From: an uncultured Cellvibrio sp.
GTDB lineage: Bacteria; Pseudomonadota; Gammaproteobacteria; Pseudomonadales; Cellvibrionaceae
Direction: 5' to 3'
NCBI GenBank assembly: GCA_946480695.1
Contig: CAMLKG010000004.1
Span: forward strand, 124,001 to 188,000
Length of the DNA: 64,000 bases
Shown here: piece by piece, positions 45,001 through 53,488 of the stretch
Numbering within the stretch: the stretch's first letter is position 1
Layout of the letters: each line of letters opens with the position of its first letter
Notes under the pieces: generated by a model
What the model saw: the letters and a program-made list of their open reading frames with translations, nothing else
Database searches by the model: none
Told to the model about the DNA's origin: nothing
Translations under genes and position numbers: made by a program

Positions 45001-48000
45001 CAGCAATTCATCCAGCGCATGGAAACCGAGGCCCCCATCTATGAGCCGCCCAGCGAAGATATGCAACGCGCCTTGCATACCTTGAAAGGCAGCGCGCATA
45101 TGGCGGAAGTTACCCAGGTGGCCGAGCTGGTGACACCCCTGGAGCGGTTTGTTAAGGAATTGCGTTCCTACCATGTGAACATCAATGACGACATCCTCCA
45201 GTTGCTGCGCGATGCCGTTAGCTATACCCAGGTCGCCCTGCGCCAAATCGAAGCCGGGGAAGCGGTGGGTATCCCGCGCCTGCAACAATTCATCGCCCGT
45301 GTCCATGAATTGCGCGATATCCATGTCGCGCCCCTGGTTAGCCTGCAAGAAGCAGATGCGATGGGCAAACGCCCGGTGGACCCCGAATTACTCGCCATTT
45401 TTATGGCAGAGGAAATGAACTTACTGCTGGATGCCGACAAGATCATTACCCAATGGCAGGCAAATCCCGCCGATACCGACCATTTAATTCCCGTCATGGC
45501 CGAGCTGGGCAAGCTCACCCAGGCGGCAGCCCATGCCTACCTGCCACCCATGGCCGAGCTGGGATCGAAAATCCATCACCTCTACGAAGCCATAATGGCC
45601 GGCCAATTAAGCTGCTCGCCCAGGGTCTGCGATAGCTTGAACCTGGCTCACACCGCGTTGCTGGATATGGTCGATGCCATTGCCGCCGGTCAAAACCTGG
45701 GCACTATCCCGGAGGCGGTGAATGATGCGCTGGATGACTTGCTCACCAACGAAGTCGTCACTGTTACCAACCTGGCGACTGACCAGGCTCCTGTGGTTAC
45801 CGAAGACATCCCGCTGATCGAGGCGGTTATCGAAGAACAGCCCGAAGGCGCTGCAAATACCGGATTTGATGCGGATGCCCTGCCTACCCTGACGCTGGAA
45901 GAAACTTACCTGCTCGAACCGGATGAATCCGGGGCGCTGGAGGCCGCCGAGGCGATAGAATTGACGGGCCTCGACATACCGGAATCGACCGGCGACGAAA
46001 CAGTGGAAATCGGTGAAAGCTTCACCCACGCCTATGAATCCCCGGAATTCGATGAACAGCTTCTGATGGACGAGATTGTCGCGTTCGATGCAGCAAATAC
46101 CCCCACTGACGAGGCGGAAATCGCCATCACCGGCTTGGACCTTGCAGAAACCTTTGAACCGGCAAACGTTGAGCCGGCAGGTAAGTCCAGCGCGGAGGAG
46201 GAAACCCTTCCGGAATTTGCCGGACTGGATGAAGCGATTGAACTGGAAGCACTGGAAACCCCGGCTGTTGAGTCGTCGCTTGACGAGCTGGACCTTGGCG
46301 AAACTATCGAATTGGCTGACACCCTTGCGCCCGATGAAACCATCGAGCTGGACGAGCCAGCGCTGTTCGGCGAAATGGTCGAGCTGATTGATGAAGACGC
46401 CAACGTCCTGGAACAACAAGTTCCCGAATTAATCATCGAAGCCGAACCGGATAATCCGGTGTTACTGGACGAAGAACCAGCCGTTGATGAAGACTTCGAT
46501 CCGGAAATTGTTGAGATATTTATTGAGGAAGCGGGTGAACTGCTTGAAGAAATCGACGGCGCGCTCAATGAATGGCAGGACGACTGGAGCAATACCGATT
46601 GCGTTGAACAGCTTAAACGGTCATTGCATACCTTCAAGGGCGGTGCACGCCTGGCCGGATTGATGGACCTCGGGGATCTTTCCCACGATTTTGAAACCAT
46701 CCTGATCGAGATGGACGAGGATGCCGAATTGGACCAGGCATTCTTCGCACGCCTGCACAGTTACCAGGACCGCATGCACGCCGGGGTTGAGCGCTCACGT
46801 GCACGCCTCAATGGCGAAACCCTGCCGGGTGCCGCAACACCCGGTATTGAAACATCCGCAAGCAGCGCGACGGAGTACCTCGAACCGCCCGTTCTGGACA
46901 CTTACGTCAGCGATGACGAAGTCGCCGACGAAATAACCCTGGCGGAGACCGGGGAACAGCCCGTCCCGGCCAGCGATGAAATTGATGATGGTGAAACGGT
47001 ACCGGCAACAAGCTTTAAACCCAGGGTGGTTGTGGATAACACCCGCGACCTGGCGACCGCGCTCACTCCCGAAGGCGCGCCTGCCGAAAAACCCAATGTA
47101 CTGACCTTTGCGCCCAAGGCAAAACCGGCCGCGCCGGCCGATGCTGGTGGCCTGCGTGCCGGCCAGGGCGGCCCGGTACCGCAAGTACAACACTTGGCGG
47201 CGCGCCGTTCCGGCCCGCAGGAAGTGGTCAAGGTTTCGGCTGAATTGCTGGAGGAACTGGTAAACCTGGCGGGTGAGACTTCCATCAGCCGGGGCCGTAT
47301 GGAACAACAGGTCAGCGACCTGGGTAATGCCATCGAAGAAATGGATTCCACCATCCAGCGCTTGCAAGAACAATTGCGCCGCCTGGACATCGAGACCGAG
47401 GCCCAGGTGTTATTCCGCCAGGAACAAATGATGCAGCACGAGGAGTTCGATCCGCTGGAGATGGACCGTTACTCGCAATTGCAACAATTGTCCCGCTCGT
47501 TGATCGAGTCCGCCTCTGACTTGATGGATTTGAAATACACCCTTGCGGATAAAACCCGCGACACCGAAACCCTGCTGCTGCAACAGTCGCGCATCAATAC
47601 CGATTTGCAGGAAGGCCTGATGCGGTCGCGCATGGTGCCTTTCTCACGGCTGGTGCCGCGCTTGCGCCGTATTGTTCGCCAGGCGGCGACCGAACTCGGT
47701 AAGGAAGTTGATTTCGAGTTGGATAATGTTGAAGGCGAACTGGACCGTACCGTGCTGGAGCGCATGGTCGCACCACTCGAACACATGCTGCGCAACGCTG
47801 TTGACCATGGTATCGAGTCGCCCGAGGAGCGTATCGCCGCCGGTAAGAACCCCAATGGCCGGATATTGCTGACCCTGGGCCGCGAAGGCGGTGATGTCAT
47901 CATTCGCCTGCAAGATGATGGGCGCGGTATCAACCTGAATCGCGTGCGGGAAAAAGCCATTGAGCGCGGCTTGATGGCTGCCGATGCCCAGCTCGCAGAC

Positions 48001-49044
48001 CAGGACATCATCCAGTTTATCCTGCATGCCGGTTTCAGTACCGCTGAAAAGGTCACCCAAATTTCCGGCCGCGGTGTCGGTATGGACGTGGTGCATTCCG
48101 AGATCAAACAACTCGGCGGCGCCATGTTTATCGAGTCCAACTGGGGCCATGGTGCCGAATTCACTATTCGCTTGCCGTTTACCGTATCGGTTAACCGCGC
48201 CCTGATGGTGCAGATCGGCGACGACCTTTACGCAATCCCGCTTAATACTATCGAAGGTATTGTGCGCGTCAGCCCCTTCGAGCTGGAACATTATTACCAG
48301 GACGAAAACGCCCGCTTCGATTACGCGGGTGAGCAATACCTGGTGCGTTATCTCGGCGGCCTGATGGACTCCAACACCCAACCCAAGCTGGATGGCCAAT
48401 TGCTGCCATTGCCGGTGGTACTGGTGCGCAGCACCGAGCACACGGTAGCGCTACAGGTGGATCGCCTGCTTGGTTCGCGCGAAATTGTAGTGAAGACCCT
48501 GGGCGCGCAATTCAGCGCCGTGCGTGGCGTCTCCGGCGCAACCGTAATGGGCGACGGTAGCGTGGTGGTGATCCTGGACCTGCATGCGATGATCCGCGAA
48601 CAGTTGGCCCTGGGAGCCCAACATGTCATCCAACTGGAGCCACTCAAAGCCTTGCCTGTTGCCGAGGAAGACCAGAGCGAAAAAACCATTATGGTGGTGG
48701 ACGATTCGGTAACCGTGCGCAAGGTAACCGGACGTTTCCTCGAGCGCGAGGGCTTCCGCGTGATCACCGCAAAAGACGGTGTGGAAGCGTTGCAATTGCT
48801 GCAAGACCACATCCCCGATGTAATGCTCCTGGATATTGAAATGCCGCGCATGGATGGCTTTGAAGTTGCTAAAAACGTGCGCACCAGCTCACGCCTGAAG
48901 GATTTGCCGATCATCATGATCACCTCGCGTACCGGCGAAAAACACCGCGAGCGCGCCTTCAGCCTGGGGGTAAACAAATACATGGGTAAGCCCTACCAGG
49001 AGGATTTGCTGCTCACCAACATCCACGAGCTGCTGAAAAAATAA
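42055..49044 (+). CDS. chpA: ChpA, giant hybrid chemosensory histidine kinase
   Basis: ChpA is the CheA-like kinase of the Chp system. In 2329 residues it carries several histidine phosphotransfer (Hpt) modules, a dimerisation helix, ATPase, CheW-like and receiver domains. Three Hpt sites have the full H-T-L/F-K-G motif: His757 (FHTLKGSGRM), His1008 (LHTLKGSAHM) and His1525 (LHTFKGGARL). N-terminal modules are degenerate, for example HIHQVHGSLQM at 47-57. LEELVNLAGETSISRGRM begins the kinase dimer region; NAVDHG near 1916 and DDGRGINL near 1955 are the ATP site; GRGVGMDVV follows. The receiver runs from about 2210 (IMVVDDSVTVRK) with its Asp in LLDIEMPRMDGF. Pseudomonas ChpA is somewhat longer, with more phosphotransfer sites. 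Confidence 0.95.
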   Translation: MADNRNFAALDWLIHEISETLKEARQSLESYVENPKDAARIRFCLTHIHQVHGSLQMVEFYGAAMLASEMEQLTQAMIAGTVANASEAQEVLMRAILQFPLYLDQVKATRKDNPLIVLPLLNDLRAVRGESLLTDTKLFVPNLTPAKKVSGGRLPVTHDNVQFQAMVLKLRQMYQYAASGFIRGVNPDENLAYLQKAFSRLQKLTHGTARYALWDICLALVEAIEIDAIEISVAVKNLLRQLDKEIKVLAVHGVKALNSFTNDELIKNLLYYVARAGKHAPGFSPNSHLQRIYETYHLEEALLEGKESGDETQHMLSVPDAEAMRSVVGALKEELNLIKNSLDVCLAGGDTQTTLSDAMPIVKRVADTMAVLGLGDLRKRVLEQGAALELVADAQGTLGDDQLLAIASEIISVENALDSLLEAGGQDSHAVDEADITLTRAKESVLREARNGLEHAKDAIIEYIASQWNRQHLQSVPTTLREIRGGLEIMPLPRPARILGACARFIEEQLLEQEANPQWSTLDTLADAITSVEYYLERLSSGGRKEENDLLLGVAEESVASLGYSVAKTGKLETPASLSVPRTPAIEAPVESHPEEAALAAAYGKTLYPQAELPATEEFPAEDESSSQLEAIYAQAIPEAANPADAGADEWVTEETEPAPEAVFVTNDKPGEVLEAEDIETGEIEAQPVATAEGNLVATNNAPVIKREENEDIDDEIIEIFIEEATEVTETIGEYFPRWAQDFEDNDSLIEFRRAFHTLKGSGRMVGANDIGELAWSIENMLNRVIDHTIVAQAVHVQIIEKVCGLLPDMIAAFRDNRPNPHADLAETYRQQAHSLSQGVIPDALLAGQETGSTGQATPSSIQSVEPGADGLGDDTDSGADEVALFAPEEPATESITATEVADDEAIIPLADTSPGSDGLAIEPADDTSGDEAALTRLYSEQQPASFNYAESIAEEDIDIDDPDAQLWDIFGAEAIYHLHVVQQFIQRMETEAPIYEPPSEDMQRALHTLKGSAHMAEVTQVAELVTPLERFVKELRSYHVNINDDILQLLRDAVSYTQVALRQIEAGEAVGIPRLQQFIARVHELRDIHVAPLVSLQEADAMGKRPVDPELLAIFMAEEMNLLLDADKIITQWQANPADTDHLIPVMAELGKLTQAAAHAYLPPMAELGSKIHHLYEAIMAGQLSCSPRVCDSLNLAHTALLDMVDAIAAGQNLGTIPEAVNDALDDLLTNEVVTVTNLATDQAPVVTEDIPLIEAVIEEQPEGAANTGFDADALPTLTLEETYLLEPDESGALEAAEAIELTGLDIPESTGDETVEIGESFTHAYESPEFDEQLLMDEIVAFDAANTPTDEAEIAITGLDLAETFEPANVEPAGKSSAEEETLPEFAGLDEAIELEALETPAVESSLDELDLGETIELADTLAPDETIELDEPALFGEMVELIDEDANVLEQQVPELIIEAEPDNPVLLDEEPAVDEDFDPEIVEIFIEEAGELLEEIDGALNEWQDDWSNTDCVEQLKRSLHTFKGGARLAGLMDLGDLSHDFETILIEMDEDAELDQAFFARLHSYQDRMHAGVERSRARLNGETLPGAATPGIETSASSATEYLEPPVLDTYVSDDEVADEITLAETGEQPVPASDEIDDGETVPATSFKPRVVVDNTRDLATALTPEGAPAEKPNVLTFAPKAKPAAPADAGGLRAGQGGPVPQVQHLAARRSGPQEVVKVSAELLEELVNLAGETSISRGRMEQQVSDLGNAIEEMDSTIQRLQEQLRRLDIETEAQVLFRQEQMMQHEEFDPLEMDRYSQLQQLSRSLIESASDLMDLKYTLADKTRDTETLLLQQSRINTDLQEGLMRSRMVPFSRLVPRLRRIVRQAATELGKEVDFELDNVEGELDRTVLERMVAPLEHMLRNAVDHGIESPEERIAAGKNPNGRILLTLGREGGDVIIRLQDDGRGINLNRVREKAIERGLMAADAQLADQDIIQFILHAGFSTAEKVTQISGRGVGMDVVHSEIKQLGGAMFIESNWGHGAEFTIRLPFTVSVNRALMVQIGDDLYAIPLNTIEGIVRVSPFELEHYYQDENARFDYAGEQYLVRYLGGLMDSNTQPKLDGQLLPLPVVLVRSTEHTVALQVDRLLGSREIVVKTLGAQFSAVRGVSGATVMGDGSVVVILDLHAMIREQLALGAQHVIQLEPLKALPVAEEDQSEKTIMVVDDSVTVRKVTGRFLEREGFRVITAKDGVEALQLLQDHIPDVMLLDIEMPRMDGFEVAKNVRTSSRLKDLPIIMITSRTGEKHRERAFSLGVNKYMGKPYQEDLLLTNIHELLKK

Positions 49045-49053
49045 GGCACAACC

Positions 49054-50019
49054 ATGCTTCGCCTGGGAATACTGGTCGACAGCGCGCCCAAGCAGCAGGT
49101 ATTGGCCCAGCTAATCGCCAAATCCGGTCATAAACTGGCCCAACAGCTTCTGTTGGGCCAGGCAAAAAACCTGGTAGAAGACGCGGATCTGGATGCCTGG
49201 CTGGTGGATGTGGCCGAAGATTATGCGGACGACCAGCATTTGCTGGACAAGTTGCTCAGCCGCAGTCGCATACCGGTAATTTTGAGTGACAGCAGTGAAT
49301 TTAGGGCGGGATCGGAAGAACACGATGCCTGGTTGCGTCGCACCAGCCTGCGCTTGCAGCGATTGCGTGGCGACATTAATTTGCAACAGGCGGAACCGGC
49401 CAGCGAACTCTGGGTACTGGCCGCATCCACGGGCGGCCCGGCAGCAGTAAAGCGCTTTTTAGCCGCCTTGCCCGCGGACCTGGGTATCGCCTTTTTGTAC
49501 GTACAACATATTGATGCCAACCAGGCAGTTACCCTGAACCGCATGATGACCAACGCGGGCAATTACCCGGCGATGGTCGCCAGCCAGGGGCTGGTACTGG
49601 AAGCTAACAGCCTGACGTTGGTTACCGCGAAGGACTCGGTTGAATTGCTCGGTAACGGTACCCTGGTGGTTAATTACGGCCAGGCATGGAAAGGTGATTA
49701 CGCACCCTCGATAGATCAAGTCGCCGCGAATGTCGCGCAGGTCTATCGGGAACGTAGCGGGCTGATTATTTTCACCGGCATGGGTGACGACGGTGCAGCC
49801 AGTTGCCGCATCATGAAACAAGTGGGCGGCCAGGTTTGGGTGCAACGGCCGGACGATTGCACCAGTGATTCCATGCCGGTATCGGCGCTGGCGACCGGTT
49901 GTGTCGGCCTTTCGGGTACACCCGAATACCTCGCCAGGGCCCTGGGCAAGCTGGTTAACAAACATCGATTGCTACGCGGCGGCAACAGCCCGGTAAGAGT
50001 CATCAAAAACGCGAATTAA
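49054..50019 (+). CDS. chpB: CheB-like methylesterase ChpB with degenerate receiver
   Basis: ChpB demethylates PilJ, opposing PilK. The catalytic domain has Ser125 in LAASTGGPAAV, His152 in VQHIDANQAV and Asp246 in TGMGDDGAAS. The first 115 residues look like a receiver fold but lack the double-Asp pocket and the Lys near the end, so it is unlikely to be phosphorylated; only DLDAWLVDVAED recalls the phosphoacceptor strand. It starts nine bases after chpA and is followed by chpC 19 bases later. Confidence 0.92.
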   Translation: MLRLGILVDSAPKQQVLAQLIAKSGHKLAQQLLLGQAKNLVEDADLDAWLVDVAEDYADDQHLLDKLLSRSRIPVILSDSSEFRAGSEEHDAWLRRTSLRLQRLRGDINLQQAEPASELWVLAASTGGPAAVKRFLAALPADLGIAFLYVQHIDANQAVTLNRMMTNAGNYPAMVASQGLVLEANSLTLVTAKDSVELLGNGTLVVNYGQAWKGDYAPSIDQVAANVAQVYRERSGLIIFTGMGDDGAASCRIMKQVGGQVWVQRPDDCTSDSMPVSALATGCVGLSGTPEYLARALGKLVNKHRLLRGGNSPVRVIKNAN

Positions 50020-50038
50020 CAGCATTACAGGAAACACC

Positions 50039-50521
50039 ATGAGAGCGCCCCAACGCATAGAAAAGAAAATAGAAGAAGTGGCGAGCCTGCTGATACCGCT
50101 CCAGGGGCGCACTTTACTGGCACCCAACGTGACCGTGGCGGAAATCGTCCCCGTGTCCCAGGTGGCTGCCGTACAAGACGCCCCCGCCTGGTATTTGGGT
50201 AATTGCAGTTGGCGCGAACAAACCATCCCGCTACTTTCATTTGAAGTGATGAACGGTGAAGAAAAACCCGGCGTTGTCCCCCGCTCCCGCTTCGCCGTAC
50301 TTAACACCACCGGCCAGCATGACTCCCTGCCTTTTATTGCGATCCTCACCCAGGGCCTGCCGCGCCTGGCGCGCGTCACTGAGGAAGAAATCACCGAACG
50401 GGAAGATGCCGAAAACAAACCCTTTGAGGCGATGCATGTTTCCTGGGCGGGCGAAGAAGCCGTTATTCCCAATGTGGAAGCCATGGAACGCGCTTTCCTC
50501 GACTATTTACACCTCGAATAA
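50039..50521 (+). CDS. chpC: CheW-like adaptor ChpC
   Basis: ChpC is a second CheW-like coupling protein, believed to link other receptors to ChpA. The 160-residue protein has LLIPLQGRTLLAPNVTVAEI, then SWREQTIPLLSFEVMNGE. The motif density is lower than in PilI, as usual for ChpC. It is last of the chemosensory genes; the isomerase gene starts two bases after its stop, indicating one transcript. Confidence 0.88.
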   Translation: MRAPQRIEKKIEEVASLLIPLQGRTLLAPNVTVAEIVPVSQVAAVQDAPAWYLGNCSWREQTIPLLSFEVMNGEEKPGVVPRSRFAVLNTTGQHDSLPFIAILTQGLPRLARVTEEEITEREDAENKPFEAMHVSWAGEEAVIPNVEAMERAFLDYLHLE

Positions 50522-50523
50522 CT

Positions 50524-50871
50524 ATGGCTGGTGTTAGTGAATTGATTGTCGAGGATCTAATCCCCGGCACCGGCAAAGCCGTGGTCAAAGGTGCGCTGAT
50601 TACCACCCACTACACCGGCTGGCTCGAAGACGGCACCGAATTCGATTCCTCCCATCGCAAAGGCAAACCCTTCCAATGCGTGATCGGCACTGGCCGCGTC
50701 ATCAAGGGCTGGGACCAGGGCCTGATGGGTATGCAGGTCGGCGGCAAACGTAAACTGCAAGTTCCCGCGCACCTCGCCTACGGCGAACGCCAAATCGGGC
50801 CATTGATCAAACCCAATTCGAATTTGATATTTGAAATTGAATTACTGGAAGTGCTGACGCGGGAAGGGTGA
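50524..50871 (+). CDS. FKBP-type peptidyl-prolyl isomerase
   Basis: A 115-residue single FKBP domain without signal peptide, expected in the cytosol. LIVEDLIPGTGKAVVKG, TTHYTGWLEDGTEFDSS, GRVIKGWDQGLMGMQVGG and AHLAYGERQIG are the family blocks, and NLIFEIELLEVL ends the domain. The active-site aromatics (Tyr, Phe, Trp, Tyr) are present, so isomerase activity is likely. It starts two bases after chpC and so is probably translated from the Chp transcript, although no role in pilus signalling is known. Confidence 0.92.
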   Translation: MAGVSELIVEDLIPGTGKAVVKGALITTHYTGWLEDGTEFDSSHRKGKPFQCVIGTGRVIKGWDQGLMGMQVGGKRKLQVPAHLAYGERQIGPLIKPNSNLIFEIELLEVLTREG

Positions 50872-50905
50872 ATCATCGCCAGTCACAGGACCAACCGCAA
50901 ACCCA

Positions 50906-51631
50906 TCAAAAATCGCCCCATAAATACTGCACCAAACTGATTGCTGCAACGGGTGCGGTTTCTGTGCGCAACACGCGTGGACCGAGGGTGAGGGCATCGA
51001 AATTTCTTTCTGCCGCCTGGGCAATTTCACTTTCGTTTAAGCCACCTTCCGGACCAATTAACAAGGTAACGCTGTGTGGCCGTTGTTCAGCGGGAAGGGT
51101 TTTGCTATCGCGGTGATGGAGTACGAAACGCAAATCGGAATTGACAGTTGTTAACCATTCGGCGAATTGCTGTGGCTGTGCGAGTTCAGGGAGCAAATTG
51201 CGCTGGCATTGCTCGCAGGCACTGGTGAGGATGTGTTGCCAGCGGTCCATGGTTTTTTCCTGGCGGTCGCCACTGATTTTAACTTCCGTGCGTTCGGTCA
51301 TTAACGGGGTAATTTTTGTTACGCCGAGTTCAGTGGCTTTTTGCAGTACCCATTCAAAGCGTTCACCGCGGGAAATCCCTATCGCCAATTCGAGTTGCAG
51401 GGGAGATGCGCGATTGTCCGCGGTGTGTTCTGCCACCCTGACAACAACCTGTTTTTTTTCCACTTCATAAATGGATGCGGCATATTCGCCGCCGCTGCCA
51501 TTGAATAAAACCAATTCACGTCCCGCTTGCATACGCAGCACTTTACTTAAATGATGGGACGCGGCCTCTTCCAGTTGCACTAATTCACCGGTTAATAACG
51601 CTTGCTGGGTAAAGATTCGTGGAATACGCAT
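50906..51631 (-). CDS. rsmE: 16S rRNA m3U1498 methyltransferase RsmE
   Basis: RsmE methylates U1498 of 16S rRNA. The 241-residue SPOUT enzyme begins MRIPRIFTQQALLTGE, has HHLSKVLRMQAGRELVLF in its PUA-like part, and the knot motifs LLIGPEGGLNESEI and LTLGPRVLRTETAPVAAI at the C-terminus. It is convergent with the isomerase gene, with 34 bases between. The toroid-protein gene ends two bases upstream of the rsmE start on the same strand, so it may be transcribed from that operon. Confidence 0.95.
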   Translation of the reverse strand: MRIPRIFTQQALLTGELVQLEEAASHHLSKVLRMQAGRELVLFNGSGGEYAASIYEVEKKQVVVRVAEHTADNRASPLQLELAIGISRGERFEWVLQKATELGVTKITPLMTERTEVKISGDRQEKTMDRWQHILTSACEQCQRNLLPELAQPQQFAEWLTTVNSDLRFVLHHRDSKTLPAEQRPHSVTLLIGPEGGLNESEIAQAAERNFDALTLGPRVLRTETAPVAAISLVQYLWGDF

Positions 51632-51633
51632 AG

Positions 51634-52704
51634 TCAGTGTTCAGTGGTAAGTGATAATTCCTTGCTGCCAGGTGCGAGCGCGGATTGTAAAAATAAATTA
51701 GCCGCAGCGGTGTGTTGGGTAAGCGCGTCGGCGGCGAGCAGAATGGCGCCGGCGGTCCAGGTTGTTTTTTCGCGCGGCCAGATAACCTGGTCGCGAAAAT
51801 TAAATCCGGTCCAGTAACCGCCATCCCCATCCATAAACTGGTGGAGCCAACTGAATAAATTAACAGCCCTGGCATGTTCCCCCGCCGCGAGCAATGCGAG
51901 GGTCAACTCACAGGATTCGGCTACAGTGACCCAGGGCTCATCGCTTACGCAACGACAACCTACATTATTTTCAACAAATATTTGCCATTTATTTTCTATC
52001 CGTTGTTGTGCTGCTTTGCCTTGCACCACACCGGTAAGGATTGGATAAAACCAGTCCATCGAGAAACGGGTTTTAGGTTCCCAGGTACGATCAAAATATT
52101 CCGGGTGGTAACGCAAGCTATGGCCAAGCTTCTGGTGCGCGCTGCGCCAATGGATTGCATTTAACTCCAACCGCTCCGCGCACAGGATGGCGCATTCCAG
52201 GCTTTTATAAATGGAACTGGATGCTGTCACCAGCGCATCTTTCCTGGCGCTGCCATCTTCCGCTACCGCCCAATAAATTTCCCCGGTGGGGGATTGGTAA
52301 TCCAGCACAAAATCAATCGCTTTTTTTAGCACCGGGAAAAAACGCTGCAAAAAACCCTCATCTTGCGTGATTAGGAAGTGATGCCATATTCCGGTGGCGA
52401 TATAAGCGATAAAATTGGTTTCGCGATGGCTTCTATCAACTGGCCGGCCATTAAAATAATTTGCCCACCAGCTTCCGTCATCCAATTGTTCTCCCGCCAG
52501 CCATTCATAGGCGCGTTGCGCCGAGGCATATTCCCCGCCGATAGTTAAGCCCATGGCGGCTTCGATATGATCCCAGGGATCGGCCTTGCCTTGGGCAAAC
52601 CAGGGAATACAACCGTTAGGCAATTGTGTACGCAAAATATAATTAACGGTGGGGCGCAACAGGCCTTCGGGGAAAAAACCCTTGCTAAGCAATAAATTTT
52701 TCAC
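51634..52704 (-). CDS. Alpha/alpha-toroid protein (prenyltransferase/glycosidase-like fold), unknown role
   Basis: A 356-residue protein with no signal peptide. Repeated motifs with Trp, Asp and Gly, such as DPWDHIEAAMGL, LDDGSWWANY, MDGDGGYWTGF and TTWTAGAILLAADAL, suggest a toroid of paired helices as in prenyltransferase/squalene-cyclase domains or six-hairpin glycosidases. The acid pair of a known glycosidase family could not be assigned, so the activity is unknown. The gene overlaps the methyltransferase gene by four bases, itself two bases behind a glycosyltransferase gene, which points to work on a glycan or glycolipid. Confidence 0.65.
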   Translation of the reverse strand: MKNLLLSKGFFPEGLLRPTVNYILRTQLPNGCIPWFAQGKADPWDHIEAAMGLTIGGEYASAQRAYEWLAGEQLDDGSWWANYFNGRPVDRSHRETNFIAYIATGIWHHFLITQDEGFLQRFFPVLKKAIDFVLDYQSPTGEIYWAVAEDGSARKDALVTASSSIYKSLECAILCAERLELNAIHWRSAHQKLGHSLRYHPEYFDRTWEPKTRFSMDWFYPILTGVVQGKAAQQRIENKWQIFVENNVGCRCVSDEPWVTVAESCELTLALLAAGEHARAVNLFSWLHQFMDGDGGYWTGFNFRDQVIWPREKTTWTAGAILLAADALTQHTAAANLFLQSALAPGSKELSLTTEH

Positions 52705-53486
52705 GGAATGCTCCTTTCTTTTACAGTGATGTTTTCCTGTATCCCTTTTTGCACAGGAGCGGATTCGGTAATGCCTTTTATGTCATCTTTTTTAAAATAC
52801 ATCACCACACTTTTCCCCATAATTGGATTGAGGATTTTTTCCAGCGTTTGGGTGAGCCAGGGCTTTTGCATTAAATCCCATACCAGCAAACGATGATAGG
52901 CTTTGACCAATGGATTGGTATCCTGTGTGCGCCAGCAGAGGCATTTAAGCCACCAGAACGGTGAATGCAGTGCGTGCGCCCAGTGGCGGCGATAAAAATG
53001 AAATCCCAGGTTTTTAATGTCATTGCGCAGGGTTTTGCCATTAAAAATCCTGATATGCCCGCCGTCTACCTGATGATATTCATCGCTTAGCCACCAGCAA
53101 ATTTTTTCCGGCCAGTAACGCGGAACCGTTACTGCCAGCAAACCACCGGGTTTTAATATGCGATTTATTTCGGCCAATACGGCCTGGTAATCGGGAATAT
53201 GTTCCAGCACTTCGCTGCAAATAACCTTATCGATGCTGGCATCCAAAAAAGGTAAACAGGTTGCATCCGCTTGCTGCAAATAAAATGCTTTTTTTGCGTC
53301 GGGTTGAACAAAGGGCGCAAAGCGCGAGCGCGCCGTTAACAAATCATTGAAATTTAAATCCACCGCAAGCGCATTCACCTCGGCATGGAGGTAAACATTG
53401 ATTGCGTGGCGGCCTTCGCCGCAACCGAGGTCCAAAACATGGTCGCCAGCGGCGAGCGGGAAATCCTCAAAATTAATTGTGAGCAT
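52701..53486 (-). CDS. Class I SAM-dependent methyltransferase
   Basis: A 261-residue methyltransferase. HVLDLGCGEGRHAINVYLHA is the SAM-binding loop; VICSEVLEHIPDYQAVLAEI and LKPGGLLAVTVPRYWPEKIC follow, as in the methyltransf_11 group of O- and C-methylases. The C-terminal half has a Trp-rich helix (HWAHALHSPFWWLKCLCWR) which may touch the membrane. It sits between a glycosyltransferase and a toroid protein in an overlapping trio, so a sugar or lipid-linked glycan is a plausible substrate. Confidence 0.82.
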   Translation of the reverse strand: MLTINFEDFPLAAGDHVLDLGCGEGRHAINVYLHAEVNALAVDLNFNDLLTARSRFAPFVQPDAKKAFYLQQADATCLPFLDASIDKVICSEVLEHIPDYQAVLAEINRILKPGGLLAVTVPRYWPEKICWWLSDEYHQVDGGHIRIFNGKTLRNDIKNLGFHFYRRHWAHALHSPFWWLKCLCWRTQDTNPLVKAYHRLLVWDLMQKPWLTQTLEKILNPIMGKSVVMYFKKDDIKGITESAPVQKGIQENITVKERSIP

Positions 53487-53488
53487 GG

